Assembly: GCA_018242215.1 (NCBI GenBank)
Contig: JAFECG010000010.1
Coordinates: 1-64,000 of the forward strand
Length of the DNA stretch: 64,000 nt
DNA from: Pseudomonadota bacterium
GTDB taxonomy: Bacteria; Pseudomonadota; Alphaproteobacteria; Rhizobiales; Hyphomicrobiaceae
Reading direction: 5' to 3'
Position 1 is the stretch's first letter. Each line of letters opens with the position of its first letter. A model generated the notes under the pieces. That model saw only the letters and a program-made list of their open reading frames with translations, searched no databases and was not told the origin of the DNA. This document shows, one piece after another, positions 56,552 through 64,000 of this stretch. Both the position numbers and the translations under genes were made by a program.

Positions 56552-57361
56552 TTACGCAGGGAGAATGATTTCTCCCCTGCCGATCGTGGCCGTGTCGCCG
56601 CCAATCTTCTGGACAAACAACGGCATAGGCTTTGGTGCCAGGTCGCCCAAGGTGGTCTTCAGATAGCGGGCGATAACCCGGATGATCACGAGATCGTGTT
56701 TGCCGCAATCGACAAAAGTCGGAAGAAGGCTGTCGACGCTCGGTCCAATGAGAGTGCCGCGACGCATCATCAGACCCGGCTCCGGTCCGAAACCGCCTTC
56801 AGCCCAGATCGTGCCTCCGATCATCCGAGAGCCCGTGCCTGGGCCCGTCTTTCCCCGCACGACGACAGTTCCGCGGCGCATCTTATCGCCGGCGCGGGTG
56901 CCGACATTGCCTTCGATAACAGCTGTTCCGCCGAGCATACCGAAGCGTTCACCGGTTACGACGCCGCCGAGATTGTCGCCGACATTCCCGGAAACGTGGA
57001 TCATGCCGCCGGTCGTGCCAGAAGCCAGGAAGTCGCCGACATTGCCTCGAATTTCGAGCTTGCCGCCCGACATCTTACGCGCTGCGTAGGAGCCGACATT
57101 GCCGATGACACGCATCGTGCCGCCGTCGAGATCGCCACCAATGAAATCGATTTCAGGTGTCGCGCCTTCGATGGTAAGGCTTTCGCCGGAGCTGCCCGAG
57201 ATGTCGAAGGCATCGCCGAGCGCGATACCGTCCTTTTCAATCCCGACGGTGATGTTCGCGATTTCGTGCGAAGACAGTGCCGACAGCTTTGACGGCGTAA
57301 TGCCAGCAAGAGTGATCCGCTCCGTTGCGGGCGCCTTGAAGCGCAGAGTCAAGCCGCTCAT
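56552..57361 (-). CDS. fhcC: Formyltransferase/hydrolase complex subunit C
   Basis: A 269-residue subunit related to archaeal FwdC/FmdC, dominated by a right-handed beta-helix of repeated G-N-V-G units (GGKLEIRGNVGDFLASG, GGMIHVSGNVGDNLGG). It is a structural part of the Fhc complex, which converts formyl-H4MPT to formate via formyl-methanofuran analogue. It is the last gene of fhcBADC and overlaps fhcD (ATGA). Confidence 0.95.
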   Translation of the reverse strand: MSGLTLRFKAPATERITLAGITPSKLSALSSHEIANITVGIEKDGIALGDAFDISGSSGESLTIEGATPEIDFIGGDLDGGTMRVIGNVGSYAARKMSGGKLEIRGNVGDFLASGTTGGMIHVSGNVGDNLGGVVTGERFGMLGGTAVIEGNVGTRAGDKMRRGTVVVRGKTGPGTGSRMIGGTIWAEGGFGPEPGLMMRRGTLIGPSVDSLLPTFVDCGKHDLVIIRVIARYLKTTLGDLAPKPMPLFVQKIGGDTATIGRGEIILPA

Positions 57362-58266
57362 CAGATCAGATCCTTCAGATGATAGTGATGCTGTCCGAGC
57401 TTACCGCCGTAGTTGCCGGCTGTGATGCGCGTGACCCCGCGTTTGGCGCCGATGGCGGTAACTGCTTTGAGTCCTGCGCGCATCGCATCCGCGACTGCCT
57501 TGGAGGTCAGGCCATCAATGACGATTTCAAGGACGGCGAGAGTATCCGGTGACACTTCACTGTGTTTGATCGTGCCGCGTAGCGTCGGACAGAAGGCGTC
57601 GTTGGTCGAGGCGTGCATGCCGGCATATTTGGCGCCGACCTTAGAGCCAGAGCGCACGATGCCGCCGGGGAACGGCGTGATGACATCGTCGATCTTCGCG
57701 ATCGCAGCGACGGCGTCCTCCGCCGTTTCGAGAAGACCTTTGCGATCGCGTCCGACGATCAACATGTTGCCGCCGCCGACTGCATCGGTCGTTACGCCGG
57801 TTTCCTCCTCGATGACGAACTCGCCGTCCATGACGGGAACGCGCCAATAGCGGCTGTCGCCGAGCTTCTTGGCCGTCTGGTAACCGTCGCCAAAGAGGCG
57901 CGTACCTTTGCCAAGCGGCATCGACTTCTCGGCCTTGAGCCCGGCATAGCAAGCCGAACCGGGGCTCGTCAGCACGCACTGGCCAATGCGGTTGCGGACT
58001 TGCGGAAGCAGCGCGTCAGGCGAAAATCCGAAAATCAGGATGCGCACGCCTGGTCGGCCATCAGGTGTCTCGTCCTCAGTCAGCTCCTTATCGATGCCGC
58101 ACTCCGCCCCGGCGCCGATGACGGAGGTACCAAATCCCGTCGCGACCGTTGCTGCAATCTTCGCCCATTTCATCGAGTCGGCGGTGATGATGATACCGGT
58201 GCCGCTCATTCCGAACGCTTCGGCGAACGTATCGTCGATCGTGATGCCGTTGACCGTCATGCTCAT
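57361..58266 (-). CDS. fhcD: Formylmethanofuran:H4MPT formyltransferase subunit
   Basis: A 301-residue Ftr homologue that transfers the formyl group between tetrahydromethanopterin and the methanofuran-like carrier. It starts MTVNGITIDDTFAEAFGMSG and contains FPGGIVRSGSKVGAKY and ITAGNYGGKLGQHHYHLKDL, all typical of Ftr. It overlaps fhcA by four bases and fhcC by three. Confidence 0.96.
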   Translation of the reverse strand: MSMTVNGITIDDTFAEAFGMSGTGIIITADSMKWAKIAATVATGFGTSVIGAGAECGIDKELTEDETPDGRPGVRILIFGFSPDALLPQVRNRIGQCVLTSPGSACYAGLKAEKSMPLGKGTRLFGDGYQTAKKLGDSRYWRVPVMDGEFVIEEETGVTTDAVGGGNMLIVGRDRKGLLETAEDAVAAIAKIDDVITPFPGGIVRSGSKVGAKYAGMHASTNDAFCPTLRGTIKHSEVSPDTLAVLEIVIDGLTSKAVADAMRAGLKAVTAIGAKRGVTRITAGNYGGKLGQHHYHLKDLI

Positions 58267-59927
58267 GCTGCGCGTGCCCTGGTCGGTTGAATGATGAGCG
58301 AGCCGCGGCCGCCGTTGATGATCTCATCATCGGAGAGGCGGAAGTTATCCATGCGCACCGTAATGTAATCGTCGAAATAGGGTTTCAGCGATTTCTCGAT
58401 GCTTGGATCGTAGGATGGCCGTGCAACGTGCGTCGCGCCATTGACGACCTTCACGATCTTCCCGTTGCGCACGATCAGCTCCCCGTTCTTGAAGAGCAGA
58501 TCGGGCTTCGTGAACATCGCTTCGCGATCGGGGTTGTCATCATAGACAGTGATGTCCGCCCAGGCGCCAACTCCCAAATGACCGCGGTCTTTCAAACCGA
58601 GGCTGCGTGCCGGACCTGCGCGAGTCATGATCGCGACCTCGTAGAGCGTATATTCGCGGTCGAGCGACGCGAGTGTCGAATACTTCAGTGCATCCGGGTT
58701 GATCTTCTGCATCATGTCGTTGCGGAACGACTTGTCCATCAGAAGCCGGATCAGGTGCGGATACCAGGTGAACGGGCCGCCATTCGGATGATCTGTCGTC
58801 AGGAACAGGCGCCACGGATCGTTGATGAGCAGGAACAGCTCGAGGCCGATCGCCCACTGCAGCGCGTTGACGAAGCTCTTGTCGCGATACTTGAATGGGA
58901 CGACGCCACATCCGGCATCGCACTCGATGTCCATCACGACCCATTTCTTCGGCGTCGCGGAGCGTGAGGTCACGAACTGGCGCATGGAGTCGCCGGATGC
59001 CGTGCACGTCTGGCCGAACATGACCTGTCCGACGTCACAGGAGACGTTCTTGTTGGTGTTGATTGCCTCTGCGATCGGAGCGGCGGCAGAGGAAAACTTC
59101 AAATCGCCTTCCGTTCCATAGCTGTGGAACTGGATGTGCGTGAGGTGGATCGGCAGACCTTCGGCGCCCTTGATCGTATCGAGCGTCGTTTCGTAGCCGC
59201 CCGGCACACCGAGGTTGCAGCCGTGGATGTGTAGCGGATGGACGACGCCGAGTTCCTTCAAACCGCGCGCGAGGTTCACGATGATGTCTCGCGGCGTCAC
59301 GCCGTAATAGACGTGCTTCTCGTTCAGATCGAGCTTGCGCTGATTGAACTTGAAAGCGCTGATGCCGCCCGGATTGACGACCTTGACGGCAATTGCCTGC
59401 GCCGCATGCATCGTCCATGCGATGTAATCCTTGATCGCGGAAAAGTCTTTCTTGCCGGCGAGCTGGCGCAGGAAGAAATCATCCGAACCCAACATCACGA
59501 AGGCGCCCTTGTCGATGATCGACGTGTCGGCCATCTCCATGTGAGCCTGGCGGGCATTCGCTGGCAGCATCGCGGGCTCGAAAGCAGCCGTATAGCCCAT
59601 TTCCGCGTACCGATAGCCTGTCAGCATCGTCGACGGTACGGCGTGGCCGACGCCCGCGCGCGTCAAGTCGGTGCGGGCGACCGGATCGGCCATATGATCC
59701 TCGGGCAGCATCGTGCGCGCGATCGTCATCTTGCCGCCGCCGATATGGGAATGCGGATCGATGCCGCCCGCCATGATCACTTTGCCATGGACAGGATATT
59801 CGTGCGCGACCCGTGCGTTCGGCTCCGGCGAGACAATGCGGCCGTTTTCGATGAAGATGTCGCGGACCTCGCCGTCGACCCCGTGCTCGGGATCGTAGAC
59901 TTTGCCGCCGGTGAGCTTGATGAGCAT
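58263..59927 (-). CDS. fhcA: Formyltransferase/hydrolase complex subunit A
   Basis: A 554-residue FwdA-like amidohydrolase subunit. The HxH zinc motif is in GGIDPHSHIGGG near residue 60. Further conserved segments are HIHGCNLGVPGGYETT, LTTDHPNGGPFTWYPHLI and LGVGAWADITVYDDNP. In methylotrophic bacteria it hydrolyses the formyl-methanofuran analogue to formate. fhcB ends 20 bases upstream. Confidence 0.96.
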   Translation of the reverse strand: MLIKLTGGKVYDPEHGVDGEVRDIFIENGRIVSPEPNARVAHEYPVHGKVIMAGGIDPHSHIGGGKMTIARTMLPEDHMADPVARTDLTRAGVGHAVPSTMLTGYRYAEMGYTAAFEPAMLPANARQAHMEMADTSIIDKGAFVMLGSDDFFLRQLAGKKDFSAIKDYIAWTMHAAQAIAVKVVNPGGISAFKFNQRKLDLNEKHVYYGVTPRDIIVNLARGLKELGVVHPLHIHGCNLGVPGGYETTLDTIKGAEGLPIHLTHIQFHSYGTEGDLKFSSAAAPIAEAINTNKNVSCDVGQVMFGQTCTASGDSMRQFVTSRSATPKKWVVMDIECDAGCGVVPFKYRDKSFVNALQWAIGLELFLLINDPWRLFLTTDHPNGGPFTWYPHLIRLLMDKSFRNDMMQKINPDALKYSTLASLDREYTLYEVAIMTRAGPARSLGLKDRGHLGVGAWADITVYDDNPDREAMFTKPDLLFKNGELIVRNGKIVKVVNGATHVARPSYDPSIEKSLKPYFDDYITVRMDNFRLSDDEIINGGRGSLIIQPTRARAA

Positions 59928-59947
59928 TCTCGATCTCGGAATTTGGC

Positions 59948-61231
59948 CTAGAGGGCAGCTTCGATTTTTTCGAGGACGTCTGCCGCGCGGGGCAGTTTAG
60001 AGTCGCGGAGTTTTCTAAGAGGCAGCGATACGACGTTATCGACCCGCACCATCGTTCCGGCATGGTCTACGCCGGGCGTGCCGACGGGAATGAATACTTT
60101 AGGCGTCCGCGATGGCTTGGTGCCGGGCTGGCCGATGAAGATGGTTGGGACATCGCTCTCGGGCGGCATGAGGTCCGGCGAGAATGAGGTCAGCCACAAA
60201 AGCAGATCGCACTCGTTTGCCGCCAGCAGTCTATTCGCGGCGTAGCGCTCGGGATCGTAATCGGGTGCGCCGCTGACAAAGGAAACGCGGAGGGGGAAGC
60301 CGGATTGCCAACTGCAGACAGCGCTGGCCGACGTTGCGCCCTCGTTGCCGCCAAGCGAAAGGCCAGCGAAGCGCGTCGTCAGGTTAATCTCCTTCACGAA
60401 CTCGGAGATCGCTTGCACGGTGAGATCGGCATTCGGGAAGGCGAGGCTCGGGGGCGCCCAGATGATGACGCCATAGTTTGCCCCTTTGCAACGGGCAAAG
60501 AGATCTTCGATGGTCGCGCGCGGTAGGCCGGCGATCGTATCGCCCGAGATGGTCGCGCCCTTGTTCATCGCGCGCATCGCATCGAGAATTTCGGCAATGC
60601 GCTCAGGTTTCGTCGGGATCGTGACGACCTCACCGATCCGCTTTCCTTTCACGGCCGACTGATCGAGATTCTCGCCGAGGAAGACGACGGTTCTCTTCGG
60701 TGGATTGTCGGAAAACATCGATGCTTCATTGCAAACGATGCGCTCGAAGAAGCGCGGATGTAACTCATGGACGTCGGCACCGGCGACGATGAAGAGATCG
60801 GCGCGGTTGCGCGCTTCCGTGAGCGTCGTCAGGACCCAGCCCGACGATTGGAGGACCTTGAAGTTACGATACTGCCCTTCGCTCAGCGCATGATCGACAA
60901 TTCCAGCGCCCTTTTCTGCGAGCGCCATCACGGCACGAATGCCATCAACGTCGGTTCCGAGACCGCCAAAAACCGGCAAGCGGCTTTCCTTGATCAGGCG
61001 GGCTGCGGCGGCGACAGCCTCATCGAGCGAGACATCTTTGCCGTCGACTTGCGGGCTTGGCTCGCGGAGCGGCCGTTCGAATCCGGCAACGGACTTCACG
61101 CAACCGTTCTTCAGGACTTTCAGTCCCTCACCGGAAGGGCCGATCTCAAGATCGTCGCAAAGGATGCCGCAAAACGGGCAGGCGACGTTCTCGTAATGGT
61201 TCGCGCCGTTCCTCGACTTTTCGGATGCCAA
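59948..61231 (-). CDS. fhcB: Formyltransferase/hydrolase complex subunit B
   Basis: A 427-residue FwdB/FmdB-related subunit. The N-terminal VACPFCGILCDDLEI has the short Cys cluster; the bacterial version is inactive as a molybdo/tungsto-dehydrogenase and the rest is a degenerate oxidoreductase fold. The start is a TTG at 61231 with GAGGAG at seven bases' spacing; upstream in-frame codons are not coding-like. It is the first gene of fhcBADC and is divergent from the periplasmic cluster. Confidence 0.92.
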   Translation of the reverse strand: MASEKSRNGANHYENVACPFCGILCDDLEIGPSGEGLKVLKNGCVKSVAGFERPLREPSPQVDGKDVSLDEAVAAAARLIKESRLPVFGGLGTDVDGIRAVMALAEKGAGIVDHALSEGQYRNFKVLQSSGWVLTTLTEARNRADLFIVAGADVHELHPRFFERIVCNEASMFSDNPPKRTVVFLGENLDQSAVKGKRIGEVVTIPTKPERIAEILDAMRAMNKGATISGDTIAGLPRATIEDLFARCKGANYGVIIWAPPSLAFPNADLTVQAISEFVKEINLTTRFAGLSLGGNEGATSASAVCSWQSGFPLRVSFVSGAPDYDPERYAANRLLAANECDLLLWLTSFSPDLMPPESDVPTIFIGQPGTKPSRTPKVFIPVGTPGVDHAGTMVRVDNVVSLPLRKLRDSKLPRAADVLEKIEAAL

Positions 61232-61454
61232 ATGCTGCTCCTCATGGGCCCTGGGTCTCGCGACCGGCGGGATTCGACGAAAGTATGCGGGCGCAGGTAA
61301 AACAACGCGGCGCGAACGGTCAAGCATGGTGAAGCGGCAGATCGAATGCGACACATTTTGCCGTCTTTCCGCCGATCTCGATCCTGCCTAATGTCCCGGC
61401 GCTCGTTCTCGGTCTCCGAGTTCGCCCGCGCATAGAAATCTCCGGAGGAAATGT
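61232..61454. promoter_or_regulatory. Divergent promoter region fhcB / mxaD-like
   Basis: A 223-base intergenic region that must drive fhcBADC leftward and the periplasmic cluster rightward. A strong GGAGGAA at about 61442-61448 precedes the right-hand ATG. No MxbDM-type or other named site is recognised. Confidence 0.45.
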
Positions 61455-62000
61455 ATGCTGAAACGCTTGGTGATCGCCGCAACGATCGTCGGCCTTGTGC
61501 CGCTATCGCTCGCAGGTGCGGCTTGGGCTCACGGGCCGTCGCGCCAGAAGGTGACGGAAACCGTCGAGATCAACGCCCCAGTCGACAAGGTTTGGAAGGT
61601 CGTCGGGAATTTCCAGGATATGAGCTGGCTGCCCGTGGTTGCGAAAACCGAAGGAACGGGCGGCAACAACGTTAATGCAACGCGGACGCTGACGCTGAAG
61701 AACGGGGGCAAGATCGAGGAGCAACTCGACAAGTATAACCCCGAAGATCACATGTATGCCTATGAAATCACGAAGGTTGATCCGAAGGTGTTTCCGGTCA
61801 ACGACTACTCCTCCCACATCACCGTTTCCGCCGACGGCGACAACAAATCGACGGTAACGTGGTGGGGTGGCTTTTATCGTGGCTACATGCTCAACGACCC
61901 GCCGCCGGATCTGAACGATGCAGTCGCGCTCAAGGCAGTAACAGATCTCTACAAGAGCGGTCTCGCTGCGCTGAAGCAAAAGGTTGAGGCTGGCGGCTGA
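61455..62000 (+). CDS. Periplasmic SRPBCC protein (MxaD-like)
   Basis: A 181-residue exported protein. The signal peptide (about 1-25, ending AAWAHG) precedes an SRPBCC/START-like domain with VEINAPVDKVWKVVGNF and RTLTLKNGGKIEEQL. MxaD, a periplasmic SRPBCC protein from methanol oxidation clusters that affects methanol dehydrogenase-cytochrome electron transfer, has the same size and layout. No methanol dehydrogenase is in view, so the assignment is by similarity and setting. Confidence 0.75.
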   Translation: MLKRLVIAATIVGLVPLSLAGAAWAHGPSRQKVTETVEINAPVDKVWKVVGNFQDMSWLPVVAKTEGTGGNNVNATRTLTLKNGGKIEEQLDKYNPEDHMYAYEITKVDPKVFPVNDYSSHITVSADGDNKSTVTWWGGFYRGYMLNDPPPDLNDAVALKAVTDLYKSGLAALKQKVEAGG

Positions 62001-62963
62001 GTGCGCAAAAGCCTTTCCGCACATCGCATGCTGAAGCTGGGGCTTGGCTTGGCCGTTCTCAACGGCTCGGCCCTCCCGGCTTTGGCGCATGAAGCCCTGC
62101 TGACCGCGCAGTCCGCCGACAGTCTTTCCTTCGTCGATCTCGATACGATGAAAGAAAGCGGCCGCATCAGCGTCACTGGCAAGCCCGCAGGCATTGCGCT
62201 CTCTCCTGACAAGAAGACAGCGTATATCACCGCACCCGATAGTCAGGATCTTGTCGAAGTCGACGCGATTTCGCGTACCGTAAAACGGCGCTTGCATTTG
62301 GGTGGCGGTCCGTTGGGCATTGCGGCGCATCCAACGCGCCCCGAGGTTTACGTCGCGGATTGGTACACGCACGAGATCCATATCATCGATACGACGAAGC
62401 TCGCCGTAATTGGAGACATCAAGGTCGGAGATTCGCCCTCCGGCCTCGCCGTTACACCGAACGGCAAGCTGCTGCTTTCGGCAGATCGGGACAGCGACGC
62501 GGTTTCAATCGTGGAGGTCGCGACCCGAAAAGTTCTCGCATCCGTTCCCGTTGGAAAACGCCCCTTTGGCATCACCATCGATGATCGGGGCACGCGCGCC
62601 TATACTGCAAATGTGAAAAGCGATGATGTGTCCGTGATCGACATAGCGGCACGGAAGGTTGTCGGGAGCGTTCCGACCGGACGCCGTCCGTATGCGGTCG
62701 CGCTTGCGCAGGGGCGGGGATTCGTGACGGATCAATACGGGGGGACGGTTACGGTATTCGATCAGGCGACGCTTGCGCCGGTCAAGCGGATCGACACCTG
62801 CGATCATGCAGAAGGCATCGAAGCCGACGCCCAGGAGAAGAATGTCTATGTTTCCTGCTGGGGCGAGGATGTTCTGCTGCGCATCGACGCCCAAAAGCTC
62901 CTTGTGACCGGCAAAGCCGCGGTCGCCGACGGCCCGCGCGCGTTCGGGACATTTCTTCGTTAA
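62001..62963 (+). CDS. Periplasmic YVTN beta-propeller protein
   Basis: A 320-residue exported beta-propeller (YncE/YVTN type). A signal peptide ends near LPALAHEA. Repeats of about 42 residues follow, each with a G-x-x-P-x-G-I/L-A pattern: ISVTGKPAGIALSPD, LGGGPLGIAAHPT, VGDSPSGLAVTPNG, VPVGKRPFGITIDD. Such proteins accompany PQQ dehydrogenases. The start is GTG 62001, immediately after the previous stop. Confidence 0.85.
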   Translation: MRKSLSAHRMLKLGLGLAVLNGSALPALAHEALLTAQSADSLSFVDLDTMKESGRISVTGKPAGIALSPDKKTAYITAPDSQDLVEVDAISRTVKRRLHLGGGPLGIAAHPTRPEVYVADWYTHEIHIIDTTKLAVIGDIKVGDSPSGLAVTPNGKLLLSADRDSDAVSIVEVATRKVLASVPVGKRPFGITIDDRGTRAYTANVKSDDVSVIDIAARKVVGSVPTGRRPYAVALAQGRGFVTDQYGGTVTVFDQATLAPVKRIDTCDHAEGIEADAQEKNVYVSCWGEDVLLRIDAQKLLVTGKAAVADGPRAFGTFLR

Positions 62964-63149
62964 ATCTGCAAGGGTTACCGGCTTGTAAGTTGAGAGTTGG
63001 CGATCTTCCGGCGACTTTCGGGACATCTTGGAAAACCGGCAAGGGAGCCCAAGTCCTTGGCAGATGCTCGTTGATCTCTGTTCAAGGGCAGCTTGTCCCG
63101 CTAAATAGCCGGGAAAAATGACCTAGACGATCTAGGAGGATCGCTCCCG
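62964..63149. other. Short intergenic region
   Basis: 186 bases between the beta-propeller and the next secreted protein. AGGAGG lies at about 63135-63140, ahead of the ATG at 63150. No hairpin terminator is obvious, so read-through is possible. Confidence 0.4.
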
Positions 63150-63842
63150 ATGTTGAAAGTTTCCTTCCGCAAAGTCGGTTTAGTGGCTTCTGCGGTCACC
63201 ATGCTGAGTTTCGTCGGCGCAAGTGCGGACGAAACGCCGAAGCCGACCGATATCCTGTTCGAACGCCCGCACATCGCCTCGGTCGCTCCAGGCACCAATC
63301 TCGTTTACAAGTTCGTGCGTGCGCCGTCGAACCCGAAAGTCATGGGCGAGGGTTTTACCGACGACATCACGGTGACGGTCGAAAGCGATGGCGCACCCGG
63401 CAAGAAGAATGTCCGGGTTCAAATGTATACCGGCGACCGCGCCCGGGAACCTGAAGAAATCACCGATATGGACGGCAATCCTATGCTGATTGTCTATTTG
63501 GACAATGCCGTCTCGCACTTCCGTCTTCTCGCGGGCGGCGACCCCACCTATCTCAAAGGCATGTTCAAGCGCAGTCTGGCGCAGGATGCGAAGATCGCTC
63601 CGGTCAAGATCGACTACAAGGGCCAGCAGGTCGACGGATATCGGGTCAGCCTGAAACCCTACCTCAACGATCCGGCTAAAGAGAAAATGGGCGGCTTCGA
63701 AGGATCGACATTCACGATTGCGCTATCGGATAAGATTCCGGGCTATTTCGCGAAGATGGTTTCGGATTACACCAACACCGATAAGAACGCGCCGTCGCTC
63801 GAAGAGACGACGACGCTGGAAGGTGTAGGAGACGTCAAATGA
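63150..63842 (+). CDS. Secreted hypothetical protein
   Basis: A 230-residue exported protein with a signal peptide (about 1-25, ending VGASADE). The mature part is beta-rich, has no Cys and no motif that I recognise. It contains LVYKFVRAPSNPKVMGEGF, YLDNAVSHFRLLAGG and FTIALSDKIPGYFAKM. It overlaps the next gene by four bases (ATGA). Its position beside MxaD-like and beta-propeller genes suggests an envelope role in C1 metabolism, which is inference. Confidence 0.8.
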   Translation: MLKVSFRKVGLVASAVTMLSFVGASADETPKPTDILFERPHIASVAPGTNLVYKFVRAPSNPKVMGEGFTDDITVTVESDGAPGKKNVRVQMYTGDRAREPEEITDMDGNPMLIVYLDNAVSHFRLLAGGDPTYLKGMFKRSLAQDAKIAPVKIDYKGQQVDGYRVSLKPYLNDPAKEKMGGFEGSTFTIALSDKIPGYFAKMVSDYTNTDKNAPSLEETTTLEGVGDVK

Positions 63843-64000
63843 AAAACCGCCTAATGGCTGGAGGCGCGATCTGCACGCTCGCACTCGCCGCGATTCTCGT
63901 TTCCGGTTCCGCGGCTCGTGTGTGGGCGCAGGAGTTGCCGGCGAACGACTACCCGACCGTCGCACGTGCCGACTACGTCTATGCGTGCATGGCCGTCAAC
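63839..64000 (+). CDS. Secreted protein, 3' end beyond the window
   Basis: The first 54 codons are visible. A signal peptide (MKNRLMAGGAICTLALAAIL, cleavage near RVWAQE) leads to NDYPTVARADYVYACMAVN, with a Cys in a YACMA context. This resembles small periplasmic proteins linked to quinoprotein dehydrogenase loci, but the fragment is too short to name. It is coupled to the preceding gene. Confidence 0.65.
   Translation, partial: MKNRLMAGGAICTLALAAILVSGSAARVWAQELPANDYPTVARADYVYACMAVN

Noticed and set aside
1-64000. CRISPR arrays, insertion sequences and rRNA genes
   Set aside because: No regularly spaced repeats, transposase genes with inverted ends or rRNA sequence were seen; the only mobile-element trace is the integrase remnant.

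Overview
The window looks like chromosome from a facultatively methylotrophic alphaproteobacterium of the order Hyphomicrobiales, most like Hyphomicrobium. The evidence is a complete fhcBADC set for the tetrahydromethanopterin-linked C1 pathway, an MxaD-like periplasmic protein beside a YVTN beta-propeller, a full choline/glycine betaine catabolic block, and an EcfG-type stress promoter. The organism assignment is inference; there is no rRNA in the window.

Left edge (1-1,390): a possible tRNA 3' end and a tyrosine recombinase pseudogene with at least three reading-frame breaks. 1,435-8,141: a Bacillus-style stressosome operon (RsbR-, RsbS- and RsbT-like proteins and an RsbX-like phosphatase) extended by two hybrid histidine kinases, preceded by an exact GGAAC-N16-CGTT EcfG promoter match. 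8,424-14,123: an OmpR/EnvZ-type two-component pair, a four-repeat COG4705 membrane protein that overlaps the kinase gene tail to tail, a half-size EamA protein, a hypothetical protein and an ArnT-like glycosyltransferase. 14,197-16,794: a TonB-dependent receptor. 17,030-21,432: a compact minus-strand cluster of PqqD-like protein, HprK-like kinase, two family 2 glycosyltransferases and a nucleotidyltransferase, resembling RiPP tailoring modules but without a recognisable precursor or maturase. 21,684-23,086: a frameshifted MFS transporter.

24,341-39,278: one very tightly packed 15-kb plus-strand operon, soxBDAG-sdaA-dgcAB-ETF(alpha, beta)-gbcAB. It demethylates glycine betaine through dimethylglycine and sarcosine to glycine and also carries a serine deaminase. 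It is followed by the convergent ABC importer choVWX, a GbdR-like AraC regulator, and betB-betA for choline oxidation to betaine. Together these encode uptake, oxidation and stepwise demethylation of choline. Released C1 units can be handled by folate and, for formaldehyde, by the H4MPT route that ends in the Fhc complex (56,552-61,231).

47,220-49,701: an EmrAB-type efflux pair. 50,230-56,452: a GNAT-like protein, a frameshifted small secreted protein, a 57-aa small protein, an L,D-transpeptidase with a second degenerate domain, a polyprenyl sugar-phosphate transferase, a DUF1194 secreted protein and a small lipoprotein. 56,552-61,231: fhcBADC. 61,455-64,000: divergent periplasmic MxaD-like protein, beta-propeller and two further secreted proteins, the last cut by the window edge.

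Two otherwise good genes are broken by what look like single-base losses in short homopolymers, so sequencing error should be excluded before calling them pseudogenes. The candidates for unusual biology are the EcfG-linked stressosome with three RsbT-like modules and the PqqD/HprK/glycosyltransferase/nucleotidyltransferase cluster.
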